From Leeuwenhoekiella nanhaiensis (lineage in GTDB: Bacteria; Bacteroidota; Bacteroidia; Flavobacteriales; Flavobacteriaceae), in the NCBI RefSeq assembly GCF_002744755.1, contig NZ_KZ319302.1:1-52955 (forward strand): a DNA stretch of 52,955 nt, in the 5' to 3' direction. Below the pieces are notes generated by a model. The model was not told the DNA's origin. It made no database searches and was given only the letters and a program-made list of their open reading frames with translations. The position numbers and the translations under genes are program-made. Each line of letters starts with the position of its first letter. Position 1 is the stretch's first letter. Below, piece by piece: positions 8,000-17,544 of this stretch.

Positions 8000-9226
8000 A
8001 TGAAAACCCTTTTCAACGCATACCTGAATACCTTTAGAGGCCTCTCTAAAGAGGTTTGGTGGCTGGCGCTCATCACTTTTGTAAACAGAGCCGGTGCCAT
8101 GGTGATTCCTTTTCTATCGCTTTATTTACGAGATGATCTTAAATTTAGCCTCAGCGATGTAGGCTGGGTGATGACCTGTTTCGGTTTCGGTTCGCTTTTT
8201 GGCTCCTGGCTGGGCGGTAAGCTTTCAGACAGTTTGGGTTACTATAAGACCATTTTATTCAGTTTGCTGGGCACCGGGCTGGGATTTTTTTTCCTTCAAT
8301 TTATTACAGGCTTTTGGCCAATATGCCTTGGGTTTTTTCTGCTTATTGCCATCGCCGACATGTCAAGACCGGCCTTTTTTGTCGCGCTTAGCGCTTACAG
8401 CAAACCTGAGAATAAAACCCGTTCCCTAACGCTAATCAGACTGGCCATCAACCTGGGATTTTCAGCCGGGCCGGCCATTGGCGGACTCATTATTGCAAGT
8501 ATTGGCTATTTTGGCTTATTCTGGGTAGATGGTATCACCTGTATTTTGGCAGGCTTGCTTTTATTCCAGACCCTGAATCCTAAAAAAGCTAAAGAGACAG
8601 ATCAGGAGGTTTTAATAGCATCTCCGCTTTCACCTTATAAAGATCATCTTTATGTGCTGTTCCTGATCGCTTTGGCCTTATTTGGAGTGGTCTTCGTTCA
8701 GTATTTTTCAACTGTACCCCTCTATTATAAAGAGGTCAGAGACTTGACAGAATCTCAAATAGGACTGCTTTTAGGAATGAATGGATTGCTGATTTTCATT
8801 TTTGAAATGCCCCTTATCGCATTTATGGAAGGTAAAAAGTGGTCACAGGTAACTAATGTGATTCTGGGCTTGTTGCTTACCGGCTTAAGCTTCGGCGCGT
8901 TTTTTATCAATTCTTGGGCAGGAATTCTCATTGTAGGAATGGCTGTGGCAACTTTGGGCGAAATGATTGCATTCCCATTTGGAAATGCATTTGCGCTGCG
9001 CCGGGCAAAATTGGGCCGTCAGGGTGCCTATATGGGATTGTACAGCATGTCATTTTCGCTTTCGCACATATTTGGGCACAATTCAGGAATGCAACTTGTA
9101 AACGGTTTTGGGTACGAAATAACCTGGCTGGTTATGGCCGGCCTATGTCTTGTAGCAATCGCTCTGTTGTATTACATTAAAAACAAACTGGAAGTAGAAG
9201 CAGGCAGTGCGCTCTCTAAAATTTAG
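8000..9226 (+). CDS. MFS transporter (DHA1-like)
   Basis: 408 residues with about twelve hydrophobic segments in two halves joined by a charged linker around residues 195-215 (NPKKAKETDQE). Loop 2-3 carries an MFS motif A, GGKLSDSLGYYKT. The overall pattern fits drug:proton antiporter-type MFS proteins in the inner membrane, but the substrate is not evident. The gene lies just behind a terminator, so it may be controlled by attenuation. Its 3' end overlaps the convergent gene by 11 bases. Confidence 0.87.
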   Translation: MKTLFNAYLNTFRGLSKEVWWLALITFVNRAGAMVIPFLSLYLRDDLKFSLSDVGWVMTCFGFGSLFGSWLGGKLSDSLGYYKTILFSLLGTGLGFFFLQFITGFWPICLGFFLLIAIADMSRPAFFVALSAYSKPENKTRSLTLIRLAINLGFSAGPAIGGLIIASIGYFGLFWVDGITCILAGLLLFQTLNPKKAKETDQEVLIASPLSPYKDHLYVLFLIALALFGVVFVQYFSTVPLYYKEVRDLTESQIGLLLGMNGLLIFIFEMPLIAFMEGKKWSQVTNVILGLLLTGLSFGAFFINSWAGILIVGMAVATLGEMIAFPFGNAFALRRAKLGRQGAYMGLYSMSFSLSHIFGHNSGMQLVNGFGYEITWLVMAGLCLVAIALLYYIKNKLEVEAGSALSKI

Positions 9227-10616
9227 CCTTACCCAGATAGCTTTTTATGAGCTCATTGTAGGTCGGCTTAATTTTAAGCAACTCGGTATTGGGGATTTCG
9301 TAAAGACTTTCGTAATCCTCATAACCCTGCTTTAATAATTCTTCCAGATAAAAGAAAGCTGTATTGTAATCCTGATCCTGAGCAGAAAGGCTGATAATGT
9401 CTAGATAGGATTTGGGTTCCTCAGGATGTAGTATTGTATTCAATACATTCACAAATATGCGCTGCGGAATCAATCTTTGAGTATTCAGAAATAGAAAATC
9501 TTCAATTTTATAATCGATGAATCCCAGAATACGTTTTGCCACCTGTTGTTCTTTGGGCTTGCTGCTATTTTTTGATGCCGCTTCAAACTGCCGTATGCGC
9601 TCATCCCAATAACCCAGGTTTTCAAAATTGGCCATTGCAAAATCTTCATCCAGAAAATAATCAATGTCCTCCAGTAAAAGTTGCTCTTCAATATTCCCGG
9701 AACGATCATTTCTTCGTGCCTGTTTGTAAGCGTCTGAACGTCTTACACTGCGTTGCAAATCACGAATGGGATCAAGGTCAACATACCCGCGGTAGTCGCT
9801 CTTCGCATCCTGAATAAGGTCATAACCAGTAAGGTACTCCCTGGAATCAATTATAGACTTCAGGGCTTCCAGATCTTTTGAATAATCAACCGCATAAGCG
9901 CTATCGGATTGTTCTCTATTAAGACGCTCATCATTGATGTGTTTCAGCCTGTTGACCATAACGCGTAAAAGAACAGCATCAGGCCATTCTCCTGTATTTT
10001 CGTAAGCATACAATTCATTATCCCTGCTAAAGGTATTCAGCAGATAGAAATAGTCGCTCATTTGATAGTAATTCGGAGAAGAGCGACCTACCAGCCCCAT
10101 TACCAAATTTCGCCCTGCTCTGCGACTGAAGCGATTGGCAAAATACATATCATCAACCAGCAGTAGACGTGAGGCATTGGTAACCACATAGGAAAGAGCG
10201 CTTGCTACCCGGGCTCCGCTTCGTAATCCGGTGAGGTAAATATCATTTTGCTTGATGGGTATTTTTAAAAACACATCACGCATCATCAGGATGGCCTTAT
10301 TGGCATTGGCATCCAGACTGTCTAATGCCTGTGGCAACGGAAAATTATTGGAAACAATTACAAAATCATCAGGCTCTGTTGCCGCCGTAAATAAGCGAGC
10401 TGCTCTTACGCCTTCCCCATCAGGATCAAAAACAAAAAGCACTTTTGAGGGCTCCTGACCCGTATAATTAACCGGCAAATAAATGGAATACGGCAAGCTG
10501 AGCGTATCATTACTTACCTCGGTTTGGGTAACCATACCCTTTGTAAAGGTTTGGTCCTGAGCATTACCGGCACTAATTGTAAAAACGAATAAAAATAGAA
10601 GTAAAGAGACGCGCAT
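9216..10616 (-). CDS. Secreted esterase-like alpha/beta-hydrolase, nucleophile elbow altered
   Basis: 466 residues. I start at the ATG at 10616 because it gives a clean signal peptide (MRVSLLLFLFVFTISAGNAQ, cut after AQ). Residues about 30-190 resemble alpha/beta-hydrolase or PHB-depolymerase-like esterases: PYSIYLPVNYTG, VLFVFDPDGEG, then DIYLTGLRSGARVASALS where the GxSxG elbow would be. Here the expected Ser position is Arg (GLRSG), with Ser one place later, so catalysis is doubtful. The C-terminal half is a helical, charged region without a recognised domain. Likely periplasmic or surface located. Convergent with the MFS gene. Confidence 0.65.
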   Translation of the reverse strand: MRVSLLLFLFVFTISAGNAQDQTFTKGMVTQTEVSNDTLSLPYSIYLPVNYTGQEPSKVLFVFDPDGEGVRAARLFTAATEPDDFVIVSNNFPLPQALDSLDANANKAILMMRDVFLKIPIKQNDIYLTGLRSGARVASALSYVVTNASRLLLVDDMYFANRFSRRAGRNLVMGLVGRSSPNYYQMSDYFYLLNTFSRDNELYAYENTGEWPDAVLLRVMVNRLKHINDERLNREQSDSAYAVDYSKDLEALKSIIDSREYLTGYDLIQDAKSDYRGYVDLDPIRDLQRSVRRSDAYKQARRNDRSGNIEEQLLLEDIDYFLDEDFAMANFENLGYWDERIRQFEAASKNSSKPKEQQVAKRILGFIDYKIEDFLFLNTQRLIPQRIFVNVLNTILHPEEPKSYLDIISLSAQDQDYNTAFFYLEELLKQGYEDYESLYEIPNTELLKIKPTYNELIKSYLGKAKF

Positions 10617-10667
10617 AAAAGGTGTTTCAAAAATGAACAACAAGAATTGTGCTACAATTTAGACAAT

Positions 10668-10697
10668 AAAAAAACTGCTTTGTATTAAAGCAGTTTT
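10668..10697 (-). terminator. Intrinsic terminator for the DUF1328-like gene
   Basis: Perfect 11-base-pair stem (10671-10681 with 10687-10697), five-base loop, and a run of seven T on the minus strand. It lies 28 bases past the stop of the small membrane gene. Confidence 0.85.
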
Positions 10698-10725
10698 AAT
10701 TTAGAGGTGAAAGTTATATGTAATT

Positions 10726-10920
10726 TTAAGATTCTACGCGTTGGGCGACACGGGCTCTTTTTCGGAAAAGGAATTTTGCGAATAAAGAAACCACGAAAAG
10801 GTCTGCAGAGATTAGGAACAAAACTCTTGAAGCTTCTGTACCCCACAAATTGAATCCTCCGAAACCATATACCCCTGTCAAAATTGCTGTAATTAAAAAT
10901 GGTACTGTTAGACGTTTCAT
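10726..10920 (-). CDS. Small membrane protein resembling DUF1328
   Basis: 64 residues with two hydrophobic segments (about 5-24 and 32-50) and a basic tail (FRKRARVAQR). The words GVYGFGGFN, ASRVLFLI and LFVVSLF recall the DUF1328/YtjA family of short stress-associated membrane proteins; this is an inference from memory of that pattern. A good terminator follows, and about 230 bases without a gene precede it, so it is likely transcribed alone. Confidence 0.6.
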   Translation of the reverse strand: MKRLTVPFLITAILTGVYGFGGFNLWGTEASRVLFLISADLFVVSLFAKFLFRKRARVAQRVES

Positions 10921-11126
10921 GATTCTTTGTTTTTAGGTTTAATACTGATGTAAAAGTACTAGCATCTGGCGGTTACTTCTCCCAACGAATTCCTAATTGC
11001 TATATCTTTAACGCTTACAGGCTATTGATGTTAAGATAGTTAACACATCTCCCAGATTAATATTCCAGAATCTATAGGCCAGGCTCAAGCTTCAACGACA
11101 AAGACTTATAATTGGTCCGCAGTTTG

Positions 11127-11134
11127 TATCTTTG
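11127..11134 (+). promoter_or_regulatory. -7 promoter element for lipA-gapA
   Basis: TATCTTTG, a full TAnnTTTG match, ends 19 bases before the lipA ATG. No TTG box at 17-23 bases upstream was found. The rest of 10921-11126 shows no gene and no clear structure. Confidence 0.5.
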
Positions 11135-11153
11135 CAAAGCAAAAAAATTGAGC

Positions 11154-12026
11154 ATGAATAGTGAAACGATAACTGCACCGGTACGCCAACCCAAACCCAA
11201 GTGGTTACGGGTTAAATTACCTACCGGAAAAAAATACACCGAACTCCGAAGCCTCGTTGACAAATACGATTTGCATACCATTTGCACCTCAGGGAGTTGT
11301 CCTAATATGGGGGAATGCTGGAGTGAGGGTACAGCCACCTTTATGATCCTGGGGAATGTATGTACACGTTCCTGTGGATTTTGCGGCGTTAAAACCGGAA
11401 GACCTGATACCCTGGACTGGGAAGAGCCTGAAAAAGTTGCTCGTTCTATTAAGTTGATGGGTATAAAGCATGCGGTTATCACATCTGTAGATCGCGATGA
11501 TTTGAAGGATATGGGATCAATTATGTGGGCCGAAACGGTTAACGCCATTCGCAGGATGAATCCTCAGACCACCTTAGAAACCCTAATTCCCGACTTTCAG
11601 GGTAACGAGCGTAATATAGATCGAATCGTTGAAGTTGCTCCAGAAGTGGTTTCCCACAATATGGAAACCGTAAAAAGACTTACTCGCGAAGTGCGTATTC
11701 AGGCGCAGTACGACCGAAGTCTGGGAGTCCTTAAATATTTAAAACAGCAAGGTATTAACCGCACCAAGTCTGGCATTATGCTGGGCCTTGGGGAGACGGA
11801 AGAAGAAGTTTTGCAAACCATGCGTGACTTGCGCGAAGCTGATGTAGATGTGGTCACCATAGGTCAATACCTTCAGCCTTCCAAAAAACACCTTCCGGTA
11901 AAACAGTTTATCACACCAGATCAGTTTAAAAAATACGAGACCTTTGGCCTTGAAATGGGTTTCAGACACGTAGAAAGCAGCGCCCTGGTGCGTTCTTCCT
12001 ATAAGGCTCAAAAACACATCAACTAG
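11154..12026 (+). CDS. lipA: Lipoyl synthase
   Basis: 290 residues. Both iron-sulfur cluster motifs are complete: the auxiliary cluster [12 protein letters not shown] (Cys44, 49, 55) and the radical-SAM cluster CTRSCGFC (Cys70, 74, 77), and the C-terminal RSS motif (ALVRSSYKA) carries the serine that ligates the auxiliary cluster. LipA inserts two sulfurs into protein-bound octanoate to form lipoate for 2-oxoacid dehydrogenases and the glycine cleavage system. The ATG at 11154 is chosen because it lies 19 bases after a promoter element; an earlier in-frame start would overlap that element. gapA follows after 11 bases, so the two probably share a transcript. Confidence 0.97.
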   Translation: MNSETITAPVRQPKPKWLRVKLPTGKKYTELRSLVDKYDLHTICTSGSCPNMGECWSEGTATFMILGNVCTRSCGFCGVKTGRPDTLDWEEPEKVARSIKLMGIKHAVITSVDRDDLKDMGSIMWAETVNAIRRMNPQTTLETLIPDFQGNERNIDRIVEVAPEVVSHNMETVKRLTREVRIQAQYDRSLGVLKYLKQQGINRTKSGIMLGLGETEEEVLQTMRDLREADVDVVTIGQYLQPSKKHLPVKQFITPDQFKKYETFGLEMGFRHVESSALVRSSYKAQKHIN

Positions 12027-12037
12027 ATTTTACAGCT

Positions 12038-13033
12038 ATGGGCAAAATCAAAATCGGTATTAACGGTTTTGGGCGCATTGGCAGAAGACTTTTCAGGCTA
12101 GTGCACAAGCATCCGGATATTGAAGTAGTTGCTGTTAATGATCTTGCAGATGGGTTTACCTTAGCGCATCTCTTAAAATACGACAGCATACACGGTATTT
12201 TTGACGCCGAGATCCATTTTGAGAATGAGCAACTTTTTGTTGATAATAAGCCGATTCTGCTATTTCAAAATCAGAGTCCCCGGGAAAATGCCTGGAAAAA
12301 AGCAGGTGTTGATATTGTCGTAGAAGCCACCGGAAAATTTAAAACCCTCAAAGATTTACAGGGGCATCTGGATGCCGGAGCTCAAAAAGTCATTCTGAGC
12401 GTACCCCCTGTTGACGATCACATCAAAACGGTGGTTTTGGGCGTTAATGACAGCATCTTAAATGCTCAGGACCGTATAATTTCAAACGCGAGTTGCACCA
12501 CTAACAATGCTGCTCCTATGATCAAGGTTGTTAAAGACCTATGCGGTATTAAACAGGCCTATATCTCAACAGTACATTCGTATACTACAGATCAAAGCCT
12601 GCACGATCAACCTCATAACGATCTCCGTAGAGCCCGGGCTGCGGGACAGTCTATTGTACCCACGACAACAGGGGCAGCAAAAGCGCTTACAAAAATTTTT
12701 CCCGATTTAAATGATGTCATAGGTGGTTGCGGCATTCGGGTTCCCGTTCCTAACGGCTCTTTAACCGATGTTACCCTTAATGTCGCCAGAGAAACCACAA
12801 GCGAGGCGATCAATGAAGCTTTTATAAAAGCTTCACGCGGTCATTTAAAAGGTATTCTAGACTATACCACCGTGCCTCTTGTTTCCATTGACATTGTGGG
12901 CAATACACACTCGTGCATTGTTGATGGTCAAATGACTTCGGTGATTGGAAATCTGGTTAAGCTAATTGGCTGGTATGATAACGAAACAGGTTATTCCTCA
13001 AGACTTATCGATCTCATTCTAAAGATATCTTAA
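12038..13033 (+). CDS. gapA: Glyceraldehyde-3-phosphate dehydrogenase, type I
   Basis: 331 residues, normal length. N-terminal NAD site INGFGRIGRRLFR, catalytic motif SNASCTTN with Cys153, base His180 (STVHSYT), and the C-terminal GWYDNETGYS signature are all intact. It converts glyceraldehyde 3-phosphate to 1,3-bisphosphoglycerate in glycolysis, or the reverse. It is 11 bases downstream of lipA. Flavobacteria often carry more than one gap gene, so I cannot say whether this is the glycolytic or the gluconeogenic copy. Confidence 0.96.
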   Translation: MGKIKIGINGFGRIGRRLFRLVHKHPDIEVVAVNDLADGFTLAHLLKYDSIHGIFDAEIHFENEQLFVDNKPILLFQNQSPRENAWKKAGVDIVVEATGKFKTLKDLQGHLDAGAQKVILSVPPVDDHIKTVVLGVNDSILNAQDRIISNASCTTNNAAPMIKVVKDLCGIKQAYISTVHSYTTDQSLHDQPHNDLRRARAAGQSIVPTTTGAAKALTKIFPDLNDVIGGCGIRVPVPNGSLTDVTLNVARETTSEAINEAFIKASRGHLKGILDYTTVPLVSIDIVGNTHSCIVDGQMTSVIGNLVKLIGWYDNETGYSSRLIDLILKIS

Positions 13034-13088
13034 AAATATAAGGCAAAACTCTCCATATTTTCGCCAAAGTGTCTATATTAGTGGCTTA

Positions 13089-15311
13089 ATGAACACAATA
13101 ATGCTGTCCCTCAGAAATTTTGTTGTTGTACTTTTTACGTTATCCTGCCTCTATTCTTTTGGTCAAAAACCAAAAAATCTGGAGACTACACAAGAGATTC
13201 TGGTAGACTCCCTGCTCATAAAGGGCATCAATGCCATCAACACGGCAGAGTTTGACAAGTCTATTCTGAAATTTCAGGAGGCAAAGCAATTGGCACGTAA
13301 GATAAACAATCAAAGCCGTGTTGGCCTTAGCCAGCAGTTGCTCGCAAATGTATATTTGAAGCAGGGCGAATACGACAAGGCTTTTCCGGAAATTCACGAG
13401 GCCATCAAGATCCATCAGGAGTTACAGGAGTCCGGTAAATTGGCAGAAGATTATTTGACTTATGCCCAACTTCTCGATAAAACCAATAATAAGACTGAAG
13501 CTTTAAAATTCCTGGACCAATCAATTGCTATTTTTGAGAGTTCGGGAGAAAAGAATGCCAAGCAAAGCTTAGCTACGGCACACCTGTACAAAGGCGCTAT
13601 ACTTCAGGAGCAGAAAAAAGACGATGCAGCTATTAAAGAGTTTGAACGGGCCTTACAATTTTTCTCTAAGCTCAGTGACTCCCGCAATAACTACAGTATT
13701 GCCAGACTGAAACTCCTCATTGCCCGAAGCCACAATAATCTTAATAAACTTGATAAAAGTTTAGCTGAGGCCACCGAAGCTTACAATTTGAGTAAAGAAG
13801 GCAGTTTCCCGCTAATCGAAACTGACGCGCTGAGATTGCTGAGCACCATCTCCCGAAAAATGGGCAACCCAGAAAATGCCTTAAAATATTTGGAGCAGTA
13901 CATTCAAAAAGCACAATTGTATTTTCAGGAAGATCTTGCAAGCACGCGCAATCTTGCTGCCCGCAATGCCTTAATGGCCGATATAAACCCTCATAATTAT
14001 GACGTTTCAAAACGCGTACAGGCAAATAAAATAACCACTGTTTTAATTATAGCACTTTTTACAATTCTATGTCTTTTAGCTTTATCGCTTTATAAAAACA
14101 ACAACCTTAGAGCTAAAGCCAATGAATTACTACAGGCTAAAAATGCCGAACTGGTAATCGCCAAGGAAAATGCCGAAAAAGCATCGGTAGTAAAAGCTCA
14201 GTTCTTATCTACTATCACCCACGAACTGCGTACTCCTATGTATGCCGTGACCGGGCTTACCCATTTACTGTTAAGCGAAAACCCCACAGAAGAACAGAAA
14301 AAACACCTCGATTCTTTAAAATTTTCGGGAGAATACCTGCTTTCACTTATAAATAACATTCTTGACCTTAACAAACTTGAGGCTGATAAGGTAGAAGTTG
14401 AGCAGGCAACCTTCAATCTGCGGAAACGCGTAGATGACGTGCTATTTGCCCTGGAACGTTCGGCTCAGGAGAAAGGCAATAAATTGCATCTGGAATACGA
14501 TTCAGAAATTCCTGATCAAATAATCGGAGATCCTTTAATGATCTCGCAAATCCTCATCAACCTTATCGGTAACGGAAACAAATTTACGCGTGACGGTGAT
14601 ATTTTTGTGCGTATTAAGCAACTGAGCCGCAACGAGACCCAAACCTATTTACATTTTGAGGTTGAAGATACCGGCGAGGGAATTAGCAAGAAAAAACAAA
14701 AAGACATATTCCAGAATTTCACTCAGGGGTCTGTACAAATCAACCGCAAATTTGGCGGTACCGGCCTGGGGCTTTCTATTGTTAAGCGCTTACTTACGCT
14801 TCAGAAAAGTAAGATTGAGCTGGAGAGTACTTTAGGTAAAGGATCTAAGTTCTTCTTCGACATTAAATACGGCCTGACTCAAAACAAAAAAGAGCCGGAA
14901 GAGCGTGTTTACGAAATTGACTACGATGCCCTTAAAGGCCGAAACATTCTTGTTGTAGAAGACAATAAGATCAACCAGATGATCACCCGCAAGATCCTCG
15001 AGAAAAACGAAATGAAATGCGATGTAGCCGATAATGGTGAGATTGCGATTGAAAAGGTGCGTTTTGAAAATTACGATCTGGTGCTGATGGATATTCACAT
15101 GCCGGGAATCAGCGGTATTGAAGCCACACAAAAGATTAGAGAATTCAACAAAGATCTGCCTATTCTTGCGCTGACAGCCGTAACTATTGATGAAAACATT
15201 GACGACTTTTATCTGGCCGGGTTTAACGACATCATACCAAAACCCTACAAGGTCGAAGAATTCTTCTTCAAAATTCACAATGCACTAAAACGCAAGAATG
15301 TGATTCTCTAA
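13089..15311 (+). CDS. Hybrid sensor histidine kinase with TPR sensor domain
   Basis: 740 residues. A signal-like hydrophobic N-terminus (residues about 5-24) leads into TPR-type helical repeats (about 45-280), then one membrane helix (315-335), so the TPR part is periplasmic. A short coiled coil precedes HisKA with phospho-accepting His378 (TITHELRTPM). The ATPase domain has an N-box (NLIGNGNKF, 491-499), DTGEG (527-531) and GGTGLGL (556-562). The receiver (618-735) has Asp668 (LMDIHMPG) and Lys718. All catalytic residues are present. No output regulator gene adjoins it, so phosphotransfer targets are unknown. It converges with lpxK and overlaps it by four bases. Confidence 0.93.
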   Translation: MNTIMLSLRNFVVVLFTLSCLYSFGQKPKNLETTQEILVDSLLIKGINAINTAEFDKSILKFQEAKQLARKINNQSRVGLSQQLLANVYLKQGEYDKAFPEIHEAIKIHQELQESGKLAEDYLTYAQLLDKTNNKTEALKFLDQSIAIFESSGEKNAKQSLATAHLYKGAILQEQKKDDAAIKEFERALQFFSKLSDSRNNYSIARLKLLIARSHNNLNKLDKSLAEATEAYNLSKEGSFPLIETDALRLLSTISRKMGNPENALKYLEQYIQKAQLYFQEDLASTRNLAARNALMADINPHNYDVSKRVQANKITTVLIIALFTILCLLALSLYKNNNLRAKANELLQAKNAELVIAKENAEKASVVKAQFLSTITHELRTPMYAVTGLTHLLLSENPTEEQKKHLDSLKFSGEYLLSLINNILDLNKLEADKVEVEQATFNLRKRVDDVLFALERSAQEKGNKLHLEYDSEIPDQIIGDPLMISQILINLIGNGNKFTRDGDIFVRIKQLSRNETQTYLHFEVEDTGEGISKKKQKDIFQNFTQGSVQINRKFGGTGLGLSIVKRLLTLQKSKIELESTLGKGSKFFFDIKYGLTQNKKEPEERVYEIDYDALKGRNILVVEDNKINQMITRKILEKNEMKCDVADNGEIAIEKVRFENYDLVLMDIHMPGISGIEATQKIREFNKDLPILALTAVTIDENIDDFYLAGFNDIIPKPYKVEEFFFKIHNALKRKNVIL

Positions 15312-16324
15312 GTACGGGAATGGCCTTCCGTAAAACGCAAAACCGAATTATCAAAAGCTTCCGCATTTTCCAGGAATTGCACTGCAATAGGTAGGTAATA
15401 CAACTGTGCGTTATTCAATTTATCATGTAATCGCACATAATCCTTTTCGGTAGTCAGGATTCTGTTTTTACCATCCAAAGCCTTTAATTCTGCCGGGCTA
15501 AAAGTGTGATGATCTCCAAATTCCAGATGCTCGTAATCTAAACCTAGCCGATCCAGATAATCTATAAAGGGCTTCGGTTTTGCAATCCCGGTTACTACGG
15601 TAATTGGTTCAGTTTTAAGAACGTCCCAACTGAGCTGCCCGTCTACACCTGCAGGCATACCGTAGGCGATACCCGCATAATAAACAGGAGCTTCTGTGTA
15701 CTGCGCTATTCGACCCTTAATTTTGTCCTGCTCAGATTTCGACAACTCCAAAGGACACTTGGTTATCACAACAACATCAGCCCGCGCCGCACCAGATCTG
15801 GACTCACGCAGGTTTCCGGCAGGCAATACAAAATCGCTATAAAACAAATCAGAATAGGCAGTAAGCATCACCAGAAAGCCCGGTTTGACATGACGATGCT
15901 GGTAAACATCATCCAGTAAAATAACTTCGGGAACCGGATTTTTTTCGCGTAAGCGTTCAATACCCAGACTGCGTTTTTCACAAACCGCTACCTGAATCTG
16001 ATTGAATTTCCGGGCAAACTGAAGCGGCTCATCTCCTACTTCTGTAGCCGAATTTTCAGGCAAGACATCCAGATACCCCTTTGTTTTACGACCATAACCC
16101 CTACTCAGCGTTGCAATTTGATTGCGATCCTGAAGCAAGCGGATTAGGTATTCGACAACAGGTGTTTTCCCGGTACCTCCTACCGAAAGATTACCCACGC
16201 CAATCACCGGAAAGTCATATTCCCGCTCCTGAAAAACTCCATTCGCAAAAAAGAAATTGCGTACACGAGTAATACCGTCGTATACCACAGCAAAAGGCCA
16301 AAGAATTAAACGTAACTTTTTCAC
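15308..16324 (-). CDS. lpxK: Tetraacyldisaccharide 4'-kinase
   Basis: 338 residues, the usual length. Starts with an N-terminal membrane-associated helix, then the P-loop VGNLSVGGTGKTPV near residue 45, followed by LSRGYGRKTKG and VILLDDVYQHRHVKP, a conserved LpxK block. LpxK phosphorylates the 4' position of the lipid A precursor at the cytoplasmic face of the inner membrane, the sixth Raetz pathway step. Its divergent neighbour is the Nif3-like gene. Family assignment is secure. Confidence 0.95.
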   Translation of the reverse strand: MKKLRLILWPFAVVYDGITRVRNFFFANGVFQEREYDFPVIGVGNLSVGGTGKTPVVEYLIRLLQDRNQIATLSRGYGRKTKGYLDVLPENSATEVGDEPLQFARKFNQIQVAVCEKRSLGIERLREKNPVPEVILLDDVYQHRHVKPGFLVMLTAYSDLFYSDFVLPAGNLRESRSGAARADVVVITKCPLELSKSEQDKIKGRIAQYTEAPVYYAGIAYGMPAGVDGQLSWDVLKTEPITVVTGIAKPKPFIDYLDRLGLDYEHLEFGDHHTFSPAELKALDGKNRILTTEKDYVRLHDKLNNAQLYYLPIAVQFLENAEAFDNSVLRFTEGHSRT

Positions 16325-16448
16325 AAGCCCGAAGGTATTACTTTTAGCTTAAATGCAGTATTTCAATACCAATAACAGGATTTGAATACTGCTCTTGTTC
16401 TCCAGCAAGCATTGCATAACTTTACCAAATACAGCAGACTTATTATTT

Positions 16449-17543
16449 ATGCAACTACAAACAATTATTGAAGCGCTTGAAAACTTCGCTCCGCTCGCTA
16501 ACGCCGAAGATTTTGACAATGTGGGACTTCTGGTTGGTGACCGCAATTCTGAAATCACGGGAATCCTAGTCACCCTCGATACGCTCGAAAAAACCGTAGA
16601 CGAAGCGATTGACAAAAAATGCAACCTTATTGTAAGTTTTCACCCTATCATTTTTATCGGACTCAAAAAAATCACCGGTAAAAACTACGTGGAACGGGTA
16701 GTACTTAAAGCCATACAGCACGATATCGCCATTTACGCCATTCATACCGCGCTTGATAACGTTCCGCACGGGGTGAGCAAAGGCATGTGTGACGCTCTTG
16801 ATCTTACGGATCGTAACATTCTAATCCCGAAAAAAGGAGCGATCAAAAAACTGGTCACCTACATTCCGCATAAGTCTTTTGATCAGGTTCGAAATGCGCT
16901 TTTTGAAGCAGGAGCGGGCAGTATAGGCAATTACGATGAGTGCAGCTTCAGCCTTGAAGGTGAAGGCACATTTAAGGGTAATGCTGACAGCAACCCAACA
17001 CTTGGTGAAAAAGGACAGCTGCATACCGAAGCTGAAAAGCAACTCAATCTGACCTTTGAAGCCCGGCTGGAGTCAAAAGTACTTTCGGCATTGTTTAAAG
17101 CACACCCCTATGAAGAAGTGGCCTTTGAGGTTACAAGCTTAGACAACAGCAATCAAAATCTGGGGATGGGAATGATAGGCAGCTTGCCAAATGCTTTGGA
17201 TGAAAAGACTTTTCTAAACCTGGTAAAAAAGGCTTTTAAGGCGGAAGGAATTCGCCATTCTGCTTTGCTTCACAAAGAAGTGAAACGCGTAGCGGTTTTG
17301 GGTGGAAGCGGAAGCTTTGCCATTGATGCCGCAAAAGCCGCAGGAGCAGACGCATACATCACGGCAGATTTAAAGTATCATCAATTTTATCAGGCTGAAA
17401 ATCAGATCCTGTTGGTGGATATAGGACACTACGAAAGCGAACAATACACAAAAAATATCCTGGCCGACTTTCTTACGAAAAAATTTACTAATTTTGCAGT
17501 CGTTTTATCAGAAGAAAACACCAATCCTATTAAGTATTTATAA
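16449..17543 (+). CDS. Nif3-like dinuclear metal-binding protein (DUF34)
   Basis: 364 residues. The metal-site motifs of the family are present: EDFDNVGLLVGD, VSFHPIIF, YAIHTALDN in the N-terminal half and GADAYITADLKYHQF and LVDIGHYESE in the C-terminal half. The 364-residue length and the central part (about 125-230) match the long form with a PII-like insert. Some members are annotated GTP cyclohydrolase 1 type 2, but the reaction in most bacteria is unsettled. I start at the ATG at 16449 (MQLQTIIEAL), where family similarity begins. Its stop precedes the next ATG by one base. Confidence 0.9.
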   Translation: MQLQTIIEALENFAPLANAEDFDNVGLLVGDRNSEITGILVTLDTLEKTVDEAIDKKCNLIVSFHPIIFIGLKKITGKNYVERVVLKAIQHDIAIYAIHTALDNVPHGVSKGMCDALDLTDRNILIPKKGAIKKLVTYIPHKSFDQVRNALFEAGAGSIGNYDECSFSLEGEGTFKGNADSNPTLGEKGQLHTEAEKQLNLTFEARLESKVLSALFKAHPYEEVAFEVTSLDNSNQNLGMGMIGSLPNALDEKTFLNLVKKAFKAEGIRHSALLHKEVKRVAVLGGSGSFAIDAAKAAGADAYITADLKYHQFYQAENQILLVDIGHYESEQYTKNILADFLTKKFTNFAVVLSEENTNPIKYL

Positions 17544-17544
17544 T

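Noticed and set aside
12528-12710. 60-codon frame inside gapA
   Set aside because: Out-of-frame shadow in a complete, conserved gene.
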